In this document: positions 11,166-22,825 of the stretch, in pieces | Layout of the letters: each line of letters opens with the position of its first letter | Numbering within the stretch: position 1 is the first letter of the stretch | From: Acanthosoma haemorrhoidale | Lineage: Eukaryota > Arthropoda > Insecta > Hemiptera > Acanthosomatidae | Assembly: GCA_930367205.1 (NCBI GenBank) | Contig: OV884012.1 | Span: 46,707,239-46,771,238, forward strand | DNA length: 64,000 nucleotides | Reading direction: 5' to 3' | Notes under the pieces: model-generated | Seen by the model: the letters and a program-made list of their open reading frames with translations, nothing else | Told to the model about the DNA's origin: nothing | The model's database searches: none | Position numbers and translations under genes: made by a program

Positions 11166-11411
11166 TCCGGCGTTGTCAGACCCCCACACCTTCCTAGTGG
11201 GATTTTCTGTGTTCGTCTAGCTAAAACTAGCACCTCCGTGGAAGAGACCTCTTCCTTGCTGGTCCCTGGGGCCCTACAAACATTACCTAGTAGCGTCTCC
11301 CCCAGTGATCCAGTCTGCCTATCTCTGGGTAACACTTGCCTTTACGATCCAGACGGTTTCTGCCTACCCTTAGATACCGAGTGTGAATTCGTGGTCATTC
11401 CAAGACCATAT
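11166..11411 (+). pseudogene. Open frame of unknown family, cut by RTE insertion
   Basis: The frame opens after a TAG at 11163-11165 with no ATG. It reads on for about 80 codons, including SVEETSSLLVPGAL, DPVCLSLGNTCLYDPDGF and DTECEFVVIPRP. Its apparent stop (AAATAA) lies in the terminal repeat of the minus-strand RTE-like element, so the frame was probably longer before that insertion. Composition and periodicity look coding. I do not recognise the protein; a retrotransposon ORF fragment is the likeliest source given its neighbours. Confidence 0.35.
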
Positions 11412-12892
11412 AAATAAATAAAGCCTTTATTGCATGAGGAAACAAACAACATTTTGTAAAATAAATAATAACTTGCGACAGTATAAATAAAAAGTACTCC
11501 TTCTGATCTATTTACAATTAATAATAATCTATTACAAATTTATACCTAGTACTTCAAAAAAACTGTTTGCAATATATTAACAACTATAAATAAGCAAATA
11601 TGATTAGAACATGTTCCCTCGTGCAGGCCTCCCCTTAATGGGAAGAGGAGCTCCCAATTTCATTCCATAGTTCTTTCCATTTTTCTTTATTACGAGCAGT
11701 TCTCATCCAATTGGGACCAGCGACAGTCTTTAGGACATCACTCCAGCGCCTGTGTTGCCTTCCTCGCCTTCTCTTTAAATTATATGGGATCCATTTGGTA
11801 ACCTTTAAAGACCATCTGTCATCCTGAATTCTGGCAAGGTGCCCCGCCCATTTCCATTTAATTTTCCTTATATGTAGGCTTATATCCTTAACTCCAGATT
11901 CTTTGCGCATAGTTGCACACTTAATTTTTTCCTTTTTCTTGTAGTTTAGCATGCGTCTTGGATTCTTGGTGCTTGGTGAGTGCCCAGGTTTGACAGTCAT
12001 AAGTGACTGAAGGAAGAACGCAGCTTTCAAACATCACTTTCTTATCTTTCAAGTTAAAGTTACCCTTTATTACTTCTCTTAAGGACCAGTATTTCTGCCA
12101 ACCTCTAGTGATTTTCCTTTGTACTTCCTTTGTTGCACGATTAGTAAAAGATACAAGCTGTCCCAAATAAACAAGTTCTTCTACATGCTGCAGTGTTACT
12201 CCACTTAATCTTATTTCTTCTTTCACACTGTTCGTCAATAACATTGTTTTGGAGTAATTCGGGATTAGTCCTGCTTCCACACTATGAGTTCCAGCATCAG
12301 ATCATCTTCCAGATCTTATCAGCAGGAGATCTTCCAGCATTTGTTTAAGTTCTTAAATCTTGCCTGAGATCCAAAATATGTCACCGACAAATTTTAAGTT
12401 ACTTAGTTTTCTTCCATCAATACTAATACCCGTATTGCTCCAGTCAATTGCTTTAAGCACTTTCTCCAGTAACACTATGAACAAAGTTGGTGATAGTGGA
12501 TCTCCCTGTCTTACTCCTCTGCCTATCTTAAATATTGGGCCCCTTCTCTCCATTTCAATATAAGCTGTGTTTCCACTATATAGTTTCTCTATGATTTTTA
12601 TATATTTCTGTGGTATACCAATTTAGTTCATTGTCTCAAGAATACTCCTATGATAGACATTGTCGAAGGCCTTCTTGAAGTCTACAAAGCAGAAATACAG
12701 AGGAAAATTATATTCCCTTGACTTTTCAATTAATTGGTTAATAACCTGAAGATGGTCTTTTACTGAAAAAGATTTCCTGAAATCAGTTTATTCTATTGAC
12801 ATTGTTGCTGATATATATGGAGCCAATCTTCTATTAACAACATTAGAGAAAAGCTTAAGGCCATATAAGCTACCTATAATACCTACCCTGTT
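11410..12892 (-). mobile_element. RTE-like LINE, 5'-truncated
   Basis: On the minus strand this has RT motifs in order. NRVGIIGSLYGLKLFSNVVN matches the 'NYRPISLLS.LYKLF' region. FCFVDFKKAFDNVYHRSI carries motif A (Asp in 'FVDF'). RGVRQGDPLSPTLFIVLLEK is motif B. LKFVGDIFWIS stands where motif C 'L.FADDI' should be, so the catalytic Asp pair is lost. The downstream domain has HVEELVYLGQLVS, CQTWALTKHQESK, WKWAGHLARIQDDRW and RRGRQHRRWSDVLK, typical of RTE-type elements in animals. Stops and frameshifts break it. The 3' end has AATAAAGGC and then TTTATTTATTTAT. It is 5'-truncated within RT at about 12892. Confidence 0.85.
11635..12561 (-). pseudogene. RTE-like reverse transcriptase, C-terminal half
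   Basis: Three overlapping broken frames (12353-12561, 11921-12280, 11635-12030) cover RT motif B to the C-terminal endonuclease-associated region. In a functional enzyme this would copy LINE RNA into DNA at a nicked target. Here motif C reads FVGDI instead of FADDI, which removes one of the two metal-binding aspartates of that motif. At least two frameshifts separate the blocks. A TAG/TAA-containing stretch lies upstream (after 'SILETMN'). The element is therefore dead. Confidence 0.85.
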
Positions 12893-13071
12893 CCTCTTCT
12901 CCTGAAAATAGTGCACTGTCGGGGCACACCTTTTAAGATCTTATGGAATCTATGGCTGCCCGCCGACTAGGCCACCAGCAAAGGTCGAAGACCACAGTTC
13001 CACTCATTTTATCACTTTCTTGGCGCTCGCTGGACAGTGGCCGTGTCGTAGAGACCGTAGCCCGCGGCGGG
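12893..13071. repeat. GC-rich dispersed repeat, rearranged copy
   Basis: The first part (12893-12997, with CTTATGG, GCCCGCCGA and AAGACCACAG) matches the reverse complement of 34359-34480. The last part (13032-13071, GGACAGTGG.CGTGTCGT.GAGAC then GGCGGG) matches 34308-34344 in the forward orientation. So one segment of the repeat has been inverted relative to the other between the two loci. No coding content recognised. Confidence 0.65.
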
Positions 13072-15289
13072 AGTCCTCTCCCCTTCGGGGACATGACAGG
13101 TTGGTTACTTCTTTCCTTTATGCTAAGCCAACCACTGTCGTGATACGCGGTTGAACCGATAACCATAGGACTCACACTAAACACCAACTGATACCATGTA
13201 GACCACATAGGTTCAGACAGTGGTGCCATTCCTTTCCTTCAATTTTTTTTCTTATTGGCATTGTGTTAATCGTACTCATTAACTAATTTGGTTAAAGTCA
13301 TTAATACGAATCAGTACCCGTGCTTAAGCAAAGCCGATCAAACGCCACAGTTAACATTACTATCCCACCACCCCGGACGAAGCGTATACAATCGATTTAA
13401 GCGGCCGCGAGTGGTTGCACTTATGCAGTCATCGATGAAACGATGGTATCGTGACCTAGCTGCCTGCCGACTGTTGCTCGCTACAAGATCGATATGTGCC
13501 CTCAGGCCGGTCCCCCCCCCCCCCCCATCTCGCTCAGATATTTCACCCGGTAATTAAGATAGACTCCCCCAATCACCGAACCCTGAGTCTTTAATGCTAA
13601 TCACTTCCCTTGGCGATGTAATTGAAACGTATTAGTACCCCCTATTTAGACTCCCTTACTCAACCTCTACGGAACGATTTTGTATCTTTCTAAGTATACT
13701 ACAAGTTCACGTAAATAAATAAAGGTGACCCAGGACCGGTTACGAGCGAAAATTTTACATGGCATTCATTTTATTCTTGACGACACTAGATATTTGTCTT
13801 TTAGTTGTAGGGTTTCAGTTTTCATATATTTAAATAAGTAGATATTTTAGTTTTAAGTATTAAGTGTATAAAATATATTGTTTAGAGGCACTCTGGTGTC
13901 TGGCCATGAAATAAATGATCTCACTCTCTCTCTCTAATAAATATAAACGATAGTTACAGGCCCCCTTATATTCGACTGTCAGATCCTAGAAATAAACGGA
14001 GTAACCTCAACCAAGGAACTCTATACTCGAAAACTGTAAATATTTTCACTTATGAATTGCATCAGGAAAAAAAAAAACTACATAACATCAAGCGAACAGT
14101 AATAAGCAAACAAATAACATACGTAGAACGTAATTCTGTAAGGTTGTGGTTTTACTGTGTATAAACGTATCTAGAAGATAAATTGCTTCGAATGTCCAAA
14201 TTTAAATTGTTTATGGTATTTTAAAGAGATTAAATTTGCATTTTATCAGGACTAGACTAGACGATATACATTATTTCCGACAGTTGTTTAGTATTTTGTT
14301 AAAAGTGTACCTGTTACCTTACACAACAAATCTGCTTTTCGGGTTGCAGTCATGGAAAAACTTTCGGACTTACTCGAGGCTCATATGCTGTTGTTATTTA
14401 TTAACGTCGTGTATTTGATAGTTGTTCTGAAACAAGAAAAGATAAGAGAAGAATAAAACCTCGAATAAAAAAATATATATGGTACGTCGCACGTGTTAGA
14501 AGAAATCTGTTTCTGGAGTGCTGACATGTGTTGGTATGAAACATGTGCTCTAGATACCGTTCCAGAAGACTATCCGTTGCTCATAACTTCTATTCATTCT
14601 TTTTCTTATGCTGCATACCTCCTTTTCAAAAGTCAGATAATCTTTGGTGTTGAGTGGATGTGAAAAATGATCTGACATTATATTGTGGTCATTGTGGTGG
14701 CAGAATGTTCTGATTTATTTTATTTTTTTATCCCATCACCTAGACTTATTAAGCCCCTTTTTCGTAATTTAAGCACTTCAATCGAATAATGAAAATACAC
14801 TAAAACAAAATGGGTGGATTTTACAGAAATTCAGATTTGAATCAGTTTTTACAGAAATTTTTGTTACAAAAAAAGTTTACAGCATATTTCAAAACGCAAT
14901 AATGCTAACTGGCTGCAAAGTATCGTTCGTAATCTTATAAAATTTTCAACGCTTGATTCAGACCCGGAAAAAAAAATCTGTAAGGTCCAGAAATTTTGTT
15001 GTTGCCCAGTGTTATCTAATAATTAAACATTCATCATATTATTTTGGATGTACGAACAGAGCTATAAGCTTTTATATGGGGTAGATATTAGTGTTATTGC
15101 TTTAAGATATGTAGGCCCTTGGTTCAATTCCCTAGATGCAAAGTAGCTAAGGAAGCTAAGGGCTTAAATAAATAAATGAAAAAGCACACAATGTTCGTTT
15201 AAATGCACATAATATGTTACCTGTCACTCTTGCATATACATACATGATATTATTGCTTCCTAGAATATTCCTAGACACTTCCCTACCTC
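13072..15289. other. Unannotated DNA with poly-C tract
   Basis: 13072-13560 is GC-balanced and includes a small hairpin (CTCCCCTTCGGGGAC near 13078) and a poly-C run at 13512-13526. From 13680 onward it is AT-rich with no recognised element. A segment GGTTCAATTCC at about 15120 resembles a tRNA-type B box but has no matching A box or cloverleaf. Confidence 0.35.
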
Positions 15290-15294
15290 TCTAA

Positions 15295-15402
15295 CTCCCA
15301 CCCTCCTAAATACTGTATGAATGAGCTAGTGAATGAAAATTCTGTACGAATGAGAACATTTATCACAATAATTAAGTTTTAATAATAATAAGGTACTTCT
15401 CT
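15295..15402 (+). repeat. LINE 3' tail fragment (Jockey-like family 1)
   Basis: Contains AATACTGTATGAATGAG, GTGAATGAAAAT, GAATGAGAACATTTATCACA and AAGTTTTAATAATAATA in the same order as the 22.5 kb copy. Non-coding only. Confidence 0.6.
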
Positions 15403-16430
15403 GGTCACTGTGTTATAGTCATGATATCCCGGTCAACCCGTGACGGTCATGAGTTGCGTGTGATACTTAAAACGGCCCTTGTTTCATTTTCACCTCGGGA
15501 ATTATTTATGAGCGACCTGTAACAGGCGGAAAATTAAATTTTTGTTAATCAATTTTGTTTATTTTTTTGCATAGGCTTTAGTCTGGAATCAATTGGTAGG
15601 CTTATTTCGGTTTAAGGCCTTTATGTAGGTAGTACTTTTCTTAATCATAGTACTTTCCCTAGGTAATAACTTTCCCAATAGTTAGTACTTTCTCAAAATA
15701 ATAATATTTAAATCAAGTGAATCTTTTGACTCTTGACAAATCAATTGATATAATATTTCTACAACAGTGATAATGATGCCTTGAAAAGGTCAAACTTTTG
15801 AAAATTATTATATCAATGAGTCTATTCATTTGCACATTTTTACATATTACTCGTTCACTTTTGCTAACCTGTGACAGTCAATAAGAAATTATTCGTTTCT
15901 TAGATTATTCCAGTTAATTTATTTTATTATTCCCATATCTAACCAATGTTTATATGTATTGTACTGCTTATCGTTTCAATTTGTTGGGATAGTATTTCGC
16001 CTCAATTATTGTCAGCAAACTAAGCTATCCAGTTATAAATAAATTTTCCAGTATTATAACTAAAACCTGTAGCCAAATTAACCTAAAATTGTACAACCTT
16101 CATTTGTTTAATTGTTTACGCCTTTGTGAATTCTTATTCAGAGCTGAAAAGCGGGCTCTCATATTTCGAGCCAACCACTTCTGTTTATGGAAGTGAAATA
16201 AATTCAAACGAGCAATTCAAACCCAGAACCGTTACTTGACAAATTGACATGATCAATGCATTCATTTTAATGTGAAAATAAGTGATACATTCCCAAATAT
16301 TCAATGTTAAGTGTCGAAAATACGTCCATTAATTGAACTGAAACATATAAATTAAGTTAACGATTATGACGTTAAATATATGAAAATATAAACAAAGGTT
16401 CACAAGGCGAGAGTGATTTTGATGGCCACA
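15403..16430. other. Unannotated AT-rich DNA
   Basis: No recognised features. Confidence 0.4.
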
Positions 16431-16440
16431 TTCATTGTAA

Positions 16441-16490
16441 GTGGTAATGCAACGTTTCGGCCTTCTTAAAGACCTTCAGGCGTGCTCCTG
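16441..16490 (-). ncRNA. Degenerate hammerhead-like motif (Penelope-like remnant)
   Basis: The minus strand reads CTGAAGG, then a 6-bp stem GGTCTT/AAGGCC-type hairpin (G-U pair allowed) with a 4-nt loop, then CGAAACGTTGC. The hammerhead ribozyme core is CUGANGA, stem II, then GAAA. Penelope-like retroelements are known to carry such ribozymes with a closely similar 'CTGAAGATGGTC...GACCGAAACGTTG' sequence. Here the core's last A is G and two bases are missing, so cleavage activity is unlikely. No Penelope RT or GIY-YIG sequence was seen nearby. Confidence 0.4.
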
Positions 16491-17584
16491 TAACTTAAGT
16501 GAATGCCAAAGACTAAAATTGAAAATATACTTCCTTCCACGTGCATAACCTCCACCTGGCAGTTTTGTCATTTCTGCGAATCAGTCCACTGAGGAAAACT
16601 GTTGCGTGGGAGTTTTTCCCTAGCTAGTAAAAATTGAAGTACGATTGATTTGTATTTTCTGAGGTCAGGTTTTCCGAAATGTTTAGATACAATTTTCTGT
16701 ACTGGCATTTGTCTGTTTATTTTGATTTAATAATTTAAGTAAAACAATTAGAGTTGGAAGGAAAAGTTGAATAATTCATTTGTGCATTGCTCAAGCACAC
16801 GTATCAATATTAGTCGAATTAAAATGATGGTAGTTCATCTAATAATAATGATATAATATAATGCGTGGGAAAGTCCACGAGAGCGTAAATAAATCTACAG
16901 GTCATGAAATCTGGTTTCTATTATTGTAAAATAGAGAAAAAAATACCATCATATCGCCCTTCGGCGAAAAGGGGGAAACGAAAGGTTAGGGAAAATAAAA
17001 AAGAATTATGTTTTGGTTTGTGATATAAAAGAGAGTATTCCATGGTATAATCGAAAATGTTTTTATTTAACTTAAAAAAAAAAACGAGTTATTCAGAATA
17101 GAAAAGTTATCCAGAGGTGAATTAATTAACTAAGTTTTAGAAGGTGGAACAGCGAAACCTAGCCTTCTGATGTAATCTTTTCCTCTTGATTTTCTAGTTC
17201 AGTTCCTTCTTGATGTCTGACGGGGCAGTCCTTAATGGAGGATTTCTGTTACAATTTTTCCGCTTATGTTGAAAATAATTAGAATTATTGCACCGGAATG
17301 AATTTTAAAACCCTTGTCTGTTTTTTAATTATAGTTAAAACAAAATAATCGCAGTTGGCCATTATCCATTCAATCCTAATATTAAATTGACCTTTTAAAT
17401 GCCATATGTGACAAATAAAACCATCCATATTGACATTAACATTTCCACCGGATTATATATTTGCACAAAAGTTCCCTCTGACATTTGTCAACCTCCAAAT
17501 CTTGAGGCAAGATCACTTTCAAGTAGCATCCATCAGTTACATCCTCCTTGGATATTGAAGTGGAAGTGGCCACGTAATTATGTA
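16491..17584. other. Unannotated DNA
   Basis: AT-rich with a short run TTCGCCGAAAAGGGGG near 16960. An open frame at 17399-17617 without ATG is not recognised and runs into the LINE tail. Confidence 0.35.
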
Positions 17585-17882
17585 GTGATCGGAAGTTCTG
17601 CGCGTCAGCGCCTCTAACGCTCAGCTACGTAGCGGAGACAGCTGCAAGAGCAGAGTGGGAGATCTCCCAAAACCTCGCCTTCTCCTTAGCCGAGAATGTG
17701 ACAGTACTGCGGGTGAATCGGGGAATCTCTGGGATTTCTTGTTTGAATGTATATTGTAAATACGGTATAAATGAAACCGGATTAAATTCACAAATACGGT
17801 GTGAAGGCGATCACAATTTTCTAGGCAGATTGTAATTGTAATTAAAGATTTATTGTTGAAAAAAATAAAAATATACACGATC
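17585..17882 (+). repeat. LINE 3' UTR with poly-A (Jockey-like family 1)
   Basis: A GC-rich part with CGTCAGCGCC, then GGGATTTCTTGTTTGAATG, ATTGTAAATACGGTATAAATG, GGCAGATTGTAATTG and an A-rich end at about 17858-17877. The order matches the 22.5 and 44.1 kb copies. No coding part. Confidence 0.6.
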
Positions 17883-18699
17883 AAGTTCTCTCCTAGAGAA
17901 ATACACTGTAAATGGAACGAGGACAGAGTGTTAAAAATGTATACAATTGACGTAGCCTTAGTGACGCGGGGAACTAGAGCGGCTTTTTAAAGTGTAATGG
18001 ATCAACCGTTTGTAGAAGATCTGTTTATCTACCCCGACCGAAGGCGCAATTTATTAGTAGTACCATCAAAGTTGCATGTCATTCAAAAGCTTGGATCCCT
18101 AATCCGTACCGCTGTGTGGATTCCTTCGTTGGATTCGTATTAATGAACGGAACAGAAAAACTGATATTGCTAGTTACGTTAAGAAAGTTTACTCAGTGGC
18201 AGTACATGGCATAGAGTCAAAGTGGTAATCCGCAGGGGTCACTGCGAACTAAATAACTGAAGAAATTGCTAGGCCAGTGACCTGTGAGAAGGCCGACTTC
18301 TACCGCCCTCCTCAGAGCAGTACGCTCTACCACTTCTCTGCCACCTCCATTATTAGTCTATAGTGATAGCCCTTCTTATTTGTAGACTATATGTGTCTTC
18401 TGCTGAGTATGGACGTCCCTGAATATAAATAATCCACTAAGGACTACAACTTTATGCTACTTACATTTTTCAAACAAATTGATTAGATTATTTTAGTATA
18501 ACGGTTTAATTAAATGGAATCTCATTATTTTAGAGAAATTGACATTGGCTTCAAGGCATCTTGTCTCATAGAGGTGGTAAATCGATTCAAAATTATGCAT
18601 AAGTGATGTACCCATATAATATCCCTATGAAGTATTATATTAATAATAATCCCATAAGTACATAATACACCCCATACATATCCCATAATACACGAAATA
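17883..18699. other. Unannotated DNA, possible faint LINE RNase H trace
   Basis: Around 18100-18180 a 'VWIPS' motif followed in another frame by 'RINERNRKTDIAS' vaguely resembles the 'W.PSHVGI.GNE.AD..A' strand of LINE RNase H domains. Two frameshifts would be needed, so this is only a hint. Otherwise nothing recognised. Confidence 0.25.
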
Positions 18700-18701
18700 T
18701 A

Positions 18702-19505
18702 TTAGGTTGGTGCATATGAAATGTCGGATTTACTTTAAATGTGAACGTTTGTCTCCCTGTTTTTGTTATGCTTTTGTTTTTGACATAACCTGGTTTATAG
18801 TCGTACTGTTCATTGCCAGAGTCACATTTTCTCAAAAGTGTTCCCTTTTGTTATTTGCTTTGAATTTTGCACCGATATGAATTCAACCGATATTCGTGTA
18901 ATTTTCTTATATGAGTATAAACTTGGTAATAATTCTGCAAAAGCTGCACGCAATATAAACCAGGCGTTTGGGGAGAACGATCGAAAAGTCCCTTTTTTTT
19001 TTTTCTTCATTTTTCCCTGCAAAATGAACCGCGTGGAAGACCCGAAACGTCGGTGAAAAATGATGCTCTGAAAGCATTGGTGGAAACGAATCCAACTGTT
19101 TCTTCAAGGGAACTTGCTGCCAGAATGGAAGTTGACCATACAACAATATTGCGACATCTTTCTGAAATTGGCAAGGTGAAAAAAATGGATAAGTGGATAC
19201 CGCACGAACTAACCGAGCATAATAAGCTGGATCGCTTGAACGTATGCTAGTCACTTCTAACCCTTTTTTTTTTTACGGGCTAAACATTACGAAAATGAAG
19301 ACAGTCTGAAAAATGCCATATCAGAGTTCATTGATTCTAAAGATCAGAATTTCTTCAAGACAGGCTTCTATCCATTAAAATCTCGTTGGGAAAAGTGTAT
19401 TGAAGCAAATGGAGCATATTTTGATTAAATAAACAGCTTTTGGAAAAAGATATGCAGTTTAATATATTCAATTCAGAATCCAAAATTTCATTCGCACCAA
19501 CCTAA
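18702..19505 (+). mobile_element. mariner element, internally deleted
   Basis: Terminal inverted repeats: TTAGGTTGGTGCATATGAAA at 18702 and the matching inverted end finishing CGCACCAACCTAA at 19505. They are flanked by TA on both sides (18700-18701 and 19506-19507), the canonical mariner target duplication. At 804 bp it is well short of the roughly 1.3 kb of an intact mariner. The transposase N-terminus and the last segment of the C-terminus are present, but the DDE catalytic core is gone. Two poly-T runs (about 12 and 11) sit at disruption points (about 18992 and 19264). Confidence 0.95.
18877..19427 (+). pseudogene. mariner transposase remnant
   Basis: Starts MNSTDIRVIFLYEYKLGNNS (first helix-turn-helix). 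After about 38 residues a poly-T run and small deletion break the frame. It resumes as NEPRGRPETSVKND (the conserved 'RGRP' linker that contacts the terminal repeats) and SSRELAARMEVDHTTILRHL (second helix-turn-helix). After LTEHNKLDRLNVC there is a stop and a large deletion. The end reads NFFKTGFYPLKSRWEKCIEA and NGAYFD-stop, the usual mariner C-terminus. The catalytic D,D34D domain is missing, so no transposition activity is possible. The intact ends could in principle be recognised by a related transposase supplied elsewhere. Confidence 0.93.
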
Positions 19506-19507
19506 TA

Positions 19508-20349
19508 GTTTTATTTGCCATTTTTAATGGTTTTGTTGGGGTTTTTTTTATTATCTGTGTGTCTGTTCAGGTGACTCTTTGGCACCCTGTTCCTTACATC
19601 AAATTTTACGATTCTCATTTTTAACTTGCCCCTAAAAAGACTAAATGTCATCAGTGTTATATTTTGTGTAGAAAAGAATATGTTAACGGCCAGTTACTTA
19701 TACATAGTCTTCAACGGGGTTTGTGTGAGTGTAAGTATACGTATATATTTCTTTCTGTCTATCTATATAGATAGTATGTAACACCGATAACTCACTTAAT
19801 ACATTTTTATTTAATTTGGATTCCTATAACATAAAAATGTACACGTCTGAAGATCTGAATTTAAACACAGCACTGTTTAAGTAATTCGCATTGCCTGAAA
19901 CAATATTTTAAAAAATTGAAATTTGATAGATCTTCTCTTAAGCGACACAATCCCAAGAAGATGTAACGGCGAGTGTTCTATCTGAAGGACATAATGTCAG
20001 GTTTTATACTCGTGTCGCGATGTCTTTTCAAATGGTCTATGCGAGCTCTTCAACCGTAGAATTATGTCACAGTCTATGTATATAGTAGACAGAGTTATTA
20101 ATTAATAATTGCGCCAGAGCCAAATGGCATTGGGTTGGGGACCATGACGCCAGATTGAATCGTTAATGTCTTTTAGAATCCACGTTTTGGGAATACGTGA
20201 CTACGTCGGGATTTCGTCGGTTCGGCTGCCTAATAAGACACTGAAATCCCTATACACCAAGGGTGTTGAATAAACGTTTCCATTTTTGTGAGAAATGTTT
20301 ATTTTCGTAAAATTGTGTACGCTTGGGCGTAAAGAATTTTACTATGTAA
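19508..20349. other. Unannotated AT-rich DNA
   Basis: No recognised element or exon. Confidence 0.4.
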
Positions 20350-21103
20350 TCTTCTTGTTGAAATGAAATGCCTATTTGGGGAATAAGTAATTGTGATCAT
20401 TGTTCTCTCAAACTCAATATTTACAGTTCAGCATTTCACATTCACGTCTTATATGAAAATTCACCCCGAATGATTGTTACCATAATGGTATGCGAAAAAC
20501 GAAGTGGGGGCTCGGGCGATCCTCCATTCTCTTCCACGTCACCAGATCCTGGCCAGTAGAGGCTGGCCTAGATCAAGAGAGCCACAGATGCTCAGGATCT
20601 GTTTGAAGAAATTAGCAGTTTCCTTTATAAATTTATTACAAATCACGGTGCTACCGTTCCTTCAATCATCATGAAGGCTTATAGGGATGAGTGAAGATGC
20701 ATAATACTATGCTAGAAGATTACGACCATAAGTTTTGGTAACATTTCGTAAAATTAGAAGGGATGTAAGTGTACTAAGATCGTTAAGACGGACATAATAT
20801 GTGCTGTTATAATATAGTTGCTGACGTAATAAGGGTTATTAACATAGTTCTCTGGACTTTTGATTGAAAGGTTTGGATAGGATTGATCTTCGACTTCGGA
20901 CGTGTCCCCACCCGTTTGCCAAGATTGGTTTTAGTATGATTTTGTATTTGGATTTAGTATGATGAACTAATAGTTTATTTTCCATTGAGAGCAGGGACGT
21001 CCTTCGAAGTAGTTTGAACAGTTGTCCAAAGCGTATGTATAGATCTTGTCTTATTAGCCTTGTATGTGGATTCTATGTTAATCTTTTGTAAGGATGGAAA
21101 CCT
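20350..21103 (-). mobile_element. Jockey-like LINE 3' fragment (family 1)
   Basis: Minus-strand copy of the C-terminal ORF2 region plus 3' UTR, closely parallel to 35.8-37.0 kb. Plus-strand landmarks shared with that copy are GACTTTTGATTGAAAGG, GTTGCTGACGTAATAAGGG, CAGTTGTCCAAAGCG and, in the 3' UTR, GAGAGCCACAGATGCTCAGG. It is 5'-truncated at about 21103 inside the segment encoding 'KYLGFHLD'. Coding sequence is heavily broken. No clear poly-A tail remains at the low-coordinate end. Confidence 0.8.
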
Positions 21104-22309
21104 ACCTTAATAATTTTAAACGAAATTAAATTAAGAAATTAAAAGCCACTGTGCAATAATATATCATGCCCTAAACCATACTCTTTTCAATTATCTATTT
21201 TGTATTTATTTTGAATTTATTTATTGTTTGCTTTTTTTGGACTCAGGAGGGAACAGTAGGATAATGGGTCAGATTCCTCACTGTAGAGAATTGTATGATT
21301 ATGATAACAATGCATTATTAGTAAAAGAATAAATTGAGAGAGTTATGATCGTAGGAAAACCATTGCAACATACAAATTTAGTCCCAGAAATAATTAAATA
21401 TTTGGTAAACAATATTTTTTCTTAGATAACTGGGAATTCACTGAAAAAGGCTGATTTCTTGAAAAAATAGCACTAACTTCCTTAACATAGGGGAAATTTC
21501 AGTACTGCTTATGAAGTCAATATTGTGAGTTCTACAAGGGCGATGCTCATATCCATCACACCAGCAGCTCTATGTTTAATTTAGGCATTAATTATTAATG
21601 TAAATTACCAAAGGAACATTAGTTTTTAATTTTTAGCACGGGTTCGAATTGAAGATCTTGACACCCTGATCAGCAAAATGAAATTTGTATTATGTTTTTT
21701 TCATACTGTAATGAGGACAAGAAAGTAAAACTGCTATGAAATGGTATTGGAAACTCAACCATTTTTTTTGCAGAGACATGATGAAGTAGCTCCATTTAAT
21801 TGTGTGATATTGCTAAAAATCCAACCGATGAAAAATAATGAAGTACCATTATTAAATTAAATTAGTTATGAAAACAAAATTATATGATATTGAGTAGGGA
21901 TTAATAACATGTTTAATGTGTTGAGGCTTTATTGGACTGTTATTACAGAAGTCATTAAAGCTATCACTAAAATCGTTGTCGAAACATTAATAAACACGTT
22001 AATTGTGAAAGGCACACTTAAATTTTTTACTCAATAGTCAATAGTTCTACATCTAACTGAATCCTAAATTTTACATTTTTTTTCAAGGTTGATGTTTAAA
22101 AAAGAGACGTTTACATGTGTATATTTAGACAATGCGGTTTTCATTAAGCTTAATTCTTTTCGCAAAGGTTGTATGCACATAATATCATAAACTCGCCTGT
22201 TCCAGCATCATCAAGCAATACAATTTCGAAAACAAGCTATGTAAAATTTGATTAAAGAAATAGTATGTACACAAGTTTTATGTGTAACACGACAAATACT
22301 ATAATTTGG
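21104..22309. other. Unannotated AT-rich DNA
   Basis: No recognised features. Confidence 0.4.
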
Positions 22310-22533
22310 AACCAGAGATATTTGTCTGTAATCACATGATTAACATTTTGATGTTAGTACCTAATTGGACTGGTGTCATTGCTGTAAAAAATCTAAAATA
22401 ATAAGAAGGTAAATTTATTGAATATAAATGAACAATAATTAAAACAGCAACGAGTCTATAAATTTGATTTATATAGACTTACTTAAATTAAAAAGGAAAA
22501 GAGATATAACTAAACTATTTTTGTGTCGGGATA
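22310..22533 (+). repeat. Direct duplication A, copy 1
   Basis: Shares TTTGTCTGTAATCACATGAT, AAAATAATAAGAAGGTAAAT and TTGTGTCGGGATA with 23764-23969 in the same order and strand. Copy 1 carries about 20 extra bases (TTGATGTTAGTACC...) missing from copy 2. A LINE 3' end begins exactly at the end of copy 1. Confidence 0.85.
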
Positions 22534-22825
22534 TGATTGAGCGTTTGAGGCTCTCGCGCTCTTCGTCAGCCTCGGACGGAGGAGCGTAGGAGACTTCCTA
22601 AGACTCCACTTCCTCTTTCGCATACGAGGGAGGAAGGGGGGGGGGATAACCATGTGGACTTCGGAGGCCTCTGGGCTGTTTGTGAATACTGTTTGAATGA
22701 GGGAGTGAATGCAGATTGTAAATATGGTATGAATGAGAACATTTATCACAAATACTTATTGCCTAATAAGGCAGAATGTAATCACAATTTTAGCACAATA
22801 AAGAAGTTTTAATTTCAATTTCAAA
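22534..22825 (+). mobile_element. Jockey-like LINE 3' end (family 1)
   Basis: 5'-truncated LINE with only 3' UTR: GAGGCTCTCGCGCTCTTCG, GACTTCCTAAGACTCC, TGGGCTGTTTGTGAATAC, GTAAATATGGTATGAATGAG, ATTGCCTAATAAGGCAGA and AATAAAGAAGTTTTAA. Closest in order and content to the 32.4 kb copy. A poly-G run lies at about 22637-22645. Confidence 0.85.

Noticed and set aside
15100..15170. tRNA-derived SINE, from the B-box-like GGTTCAATTCC
   Set aside because: No A box at the right distance, no cloverleaf, and no second copy noticed in the window.
18050..18240. LINE RNase H domain
   Set aside because: Needs two frameshifts and matches only a few residues; kept as a note and not called.
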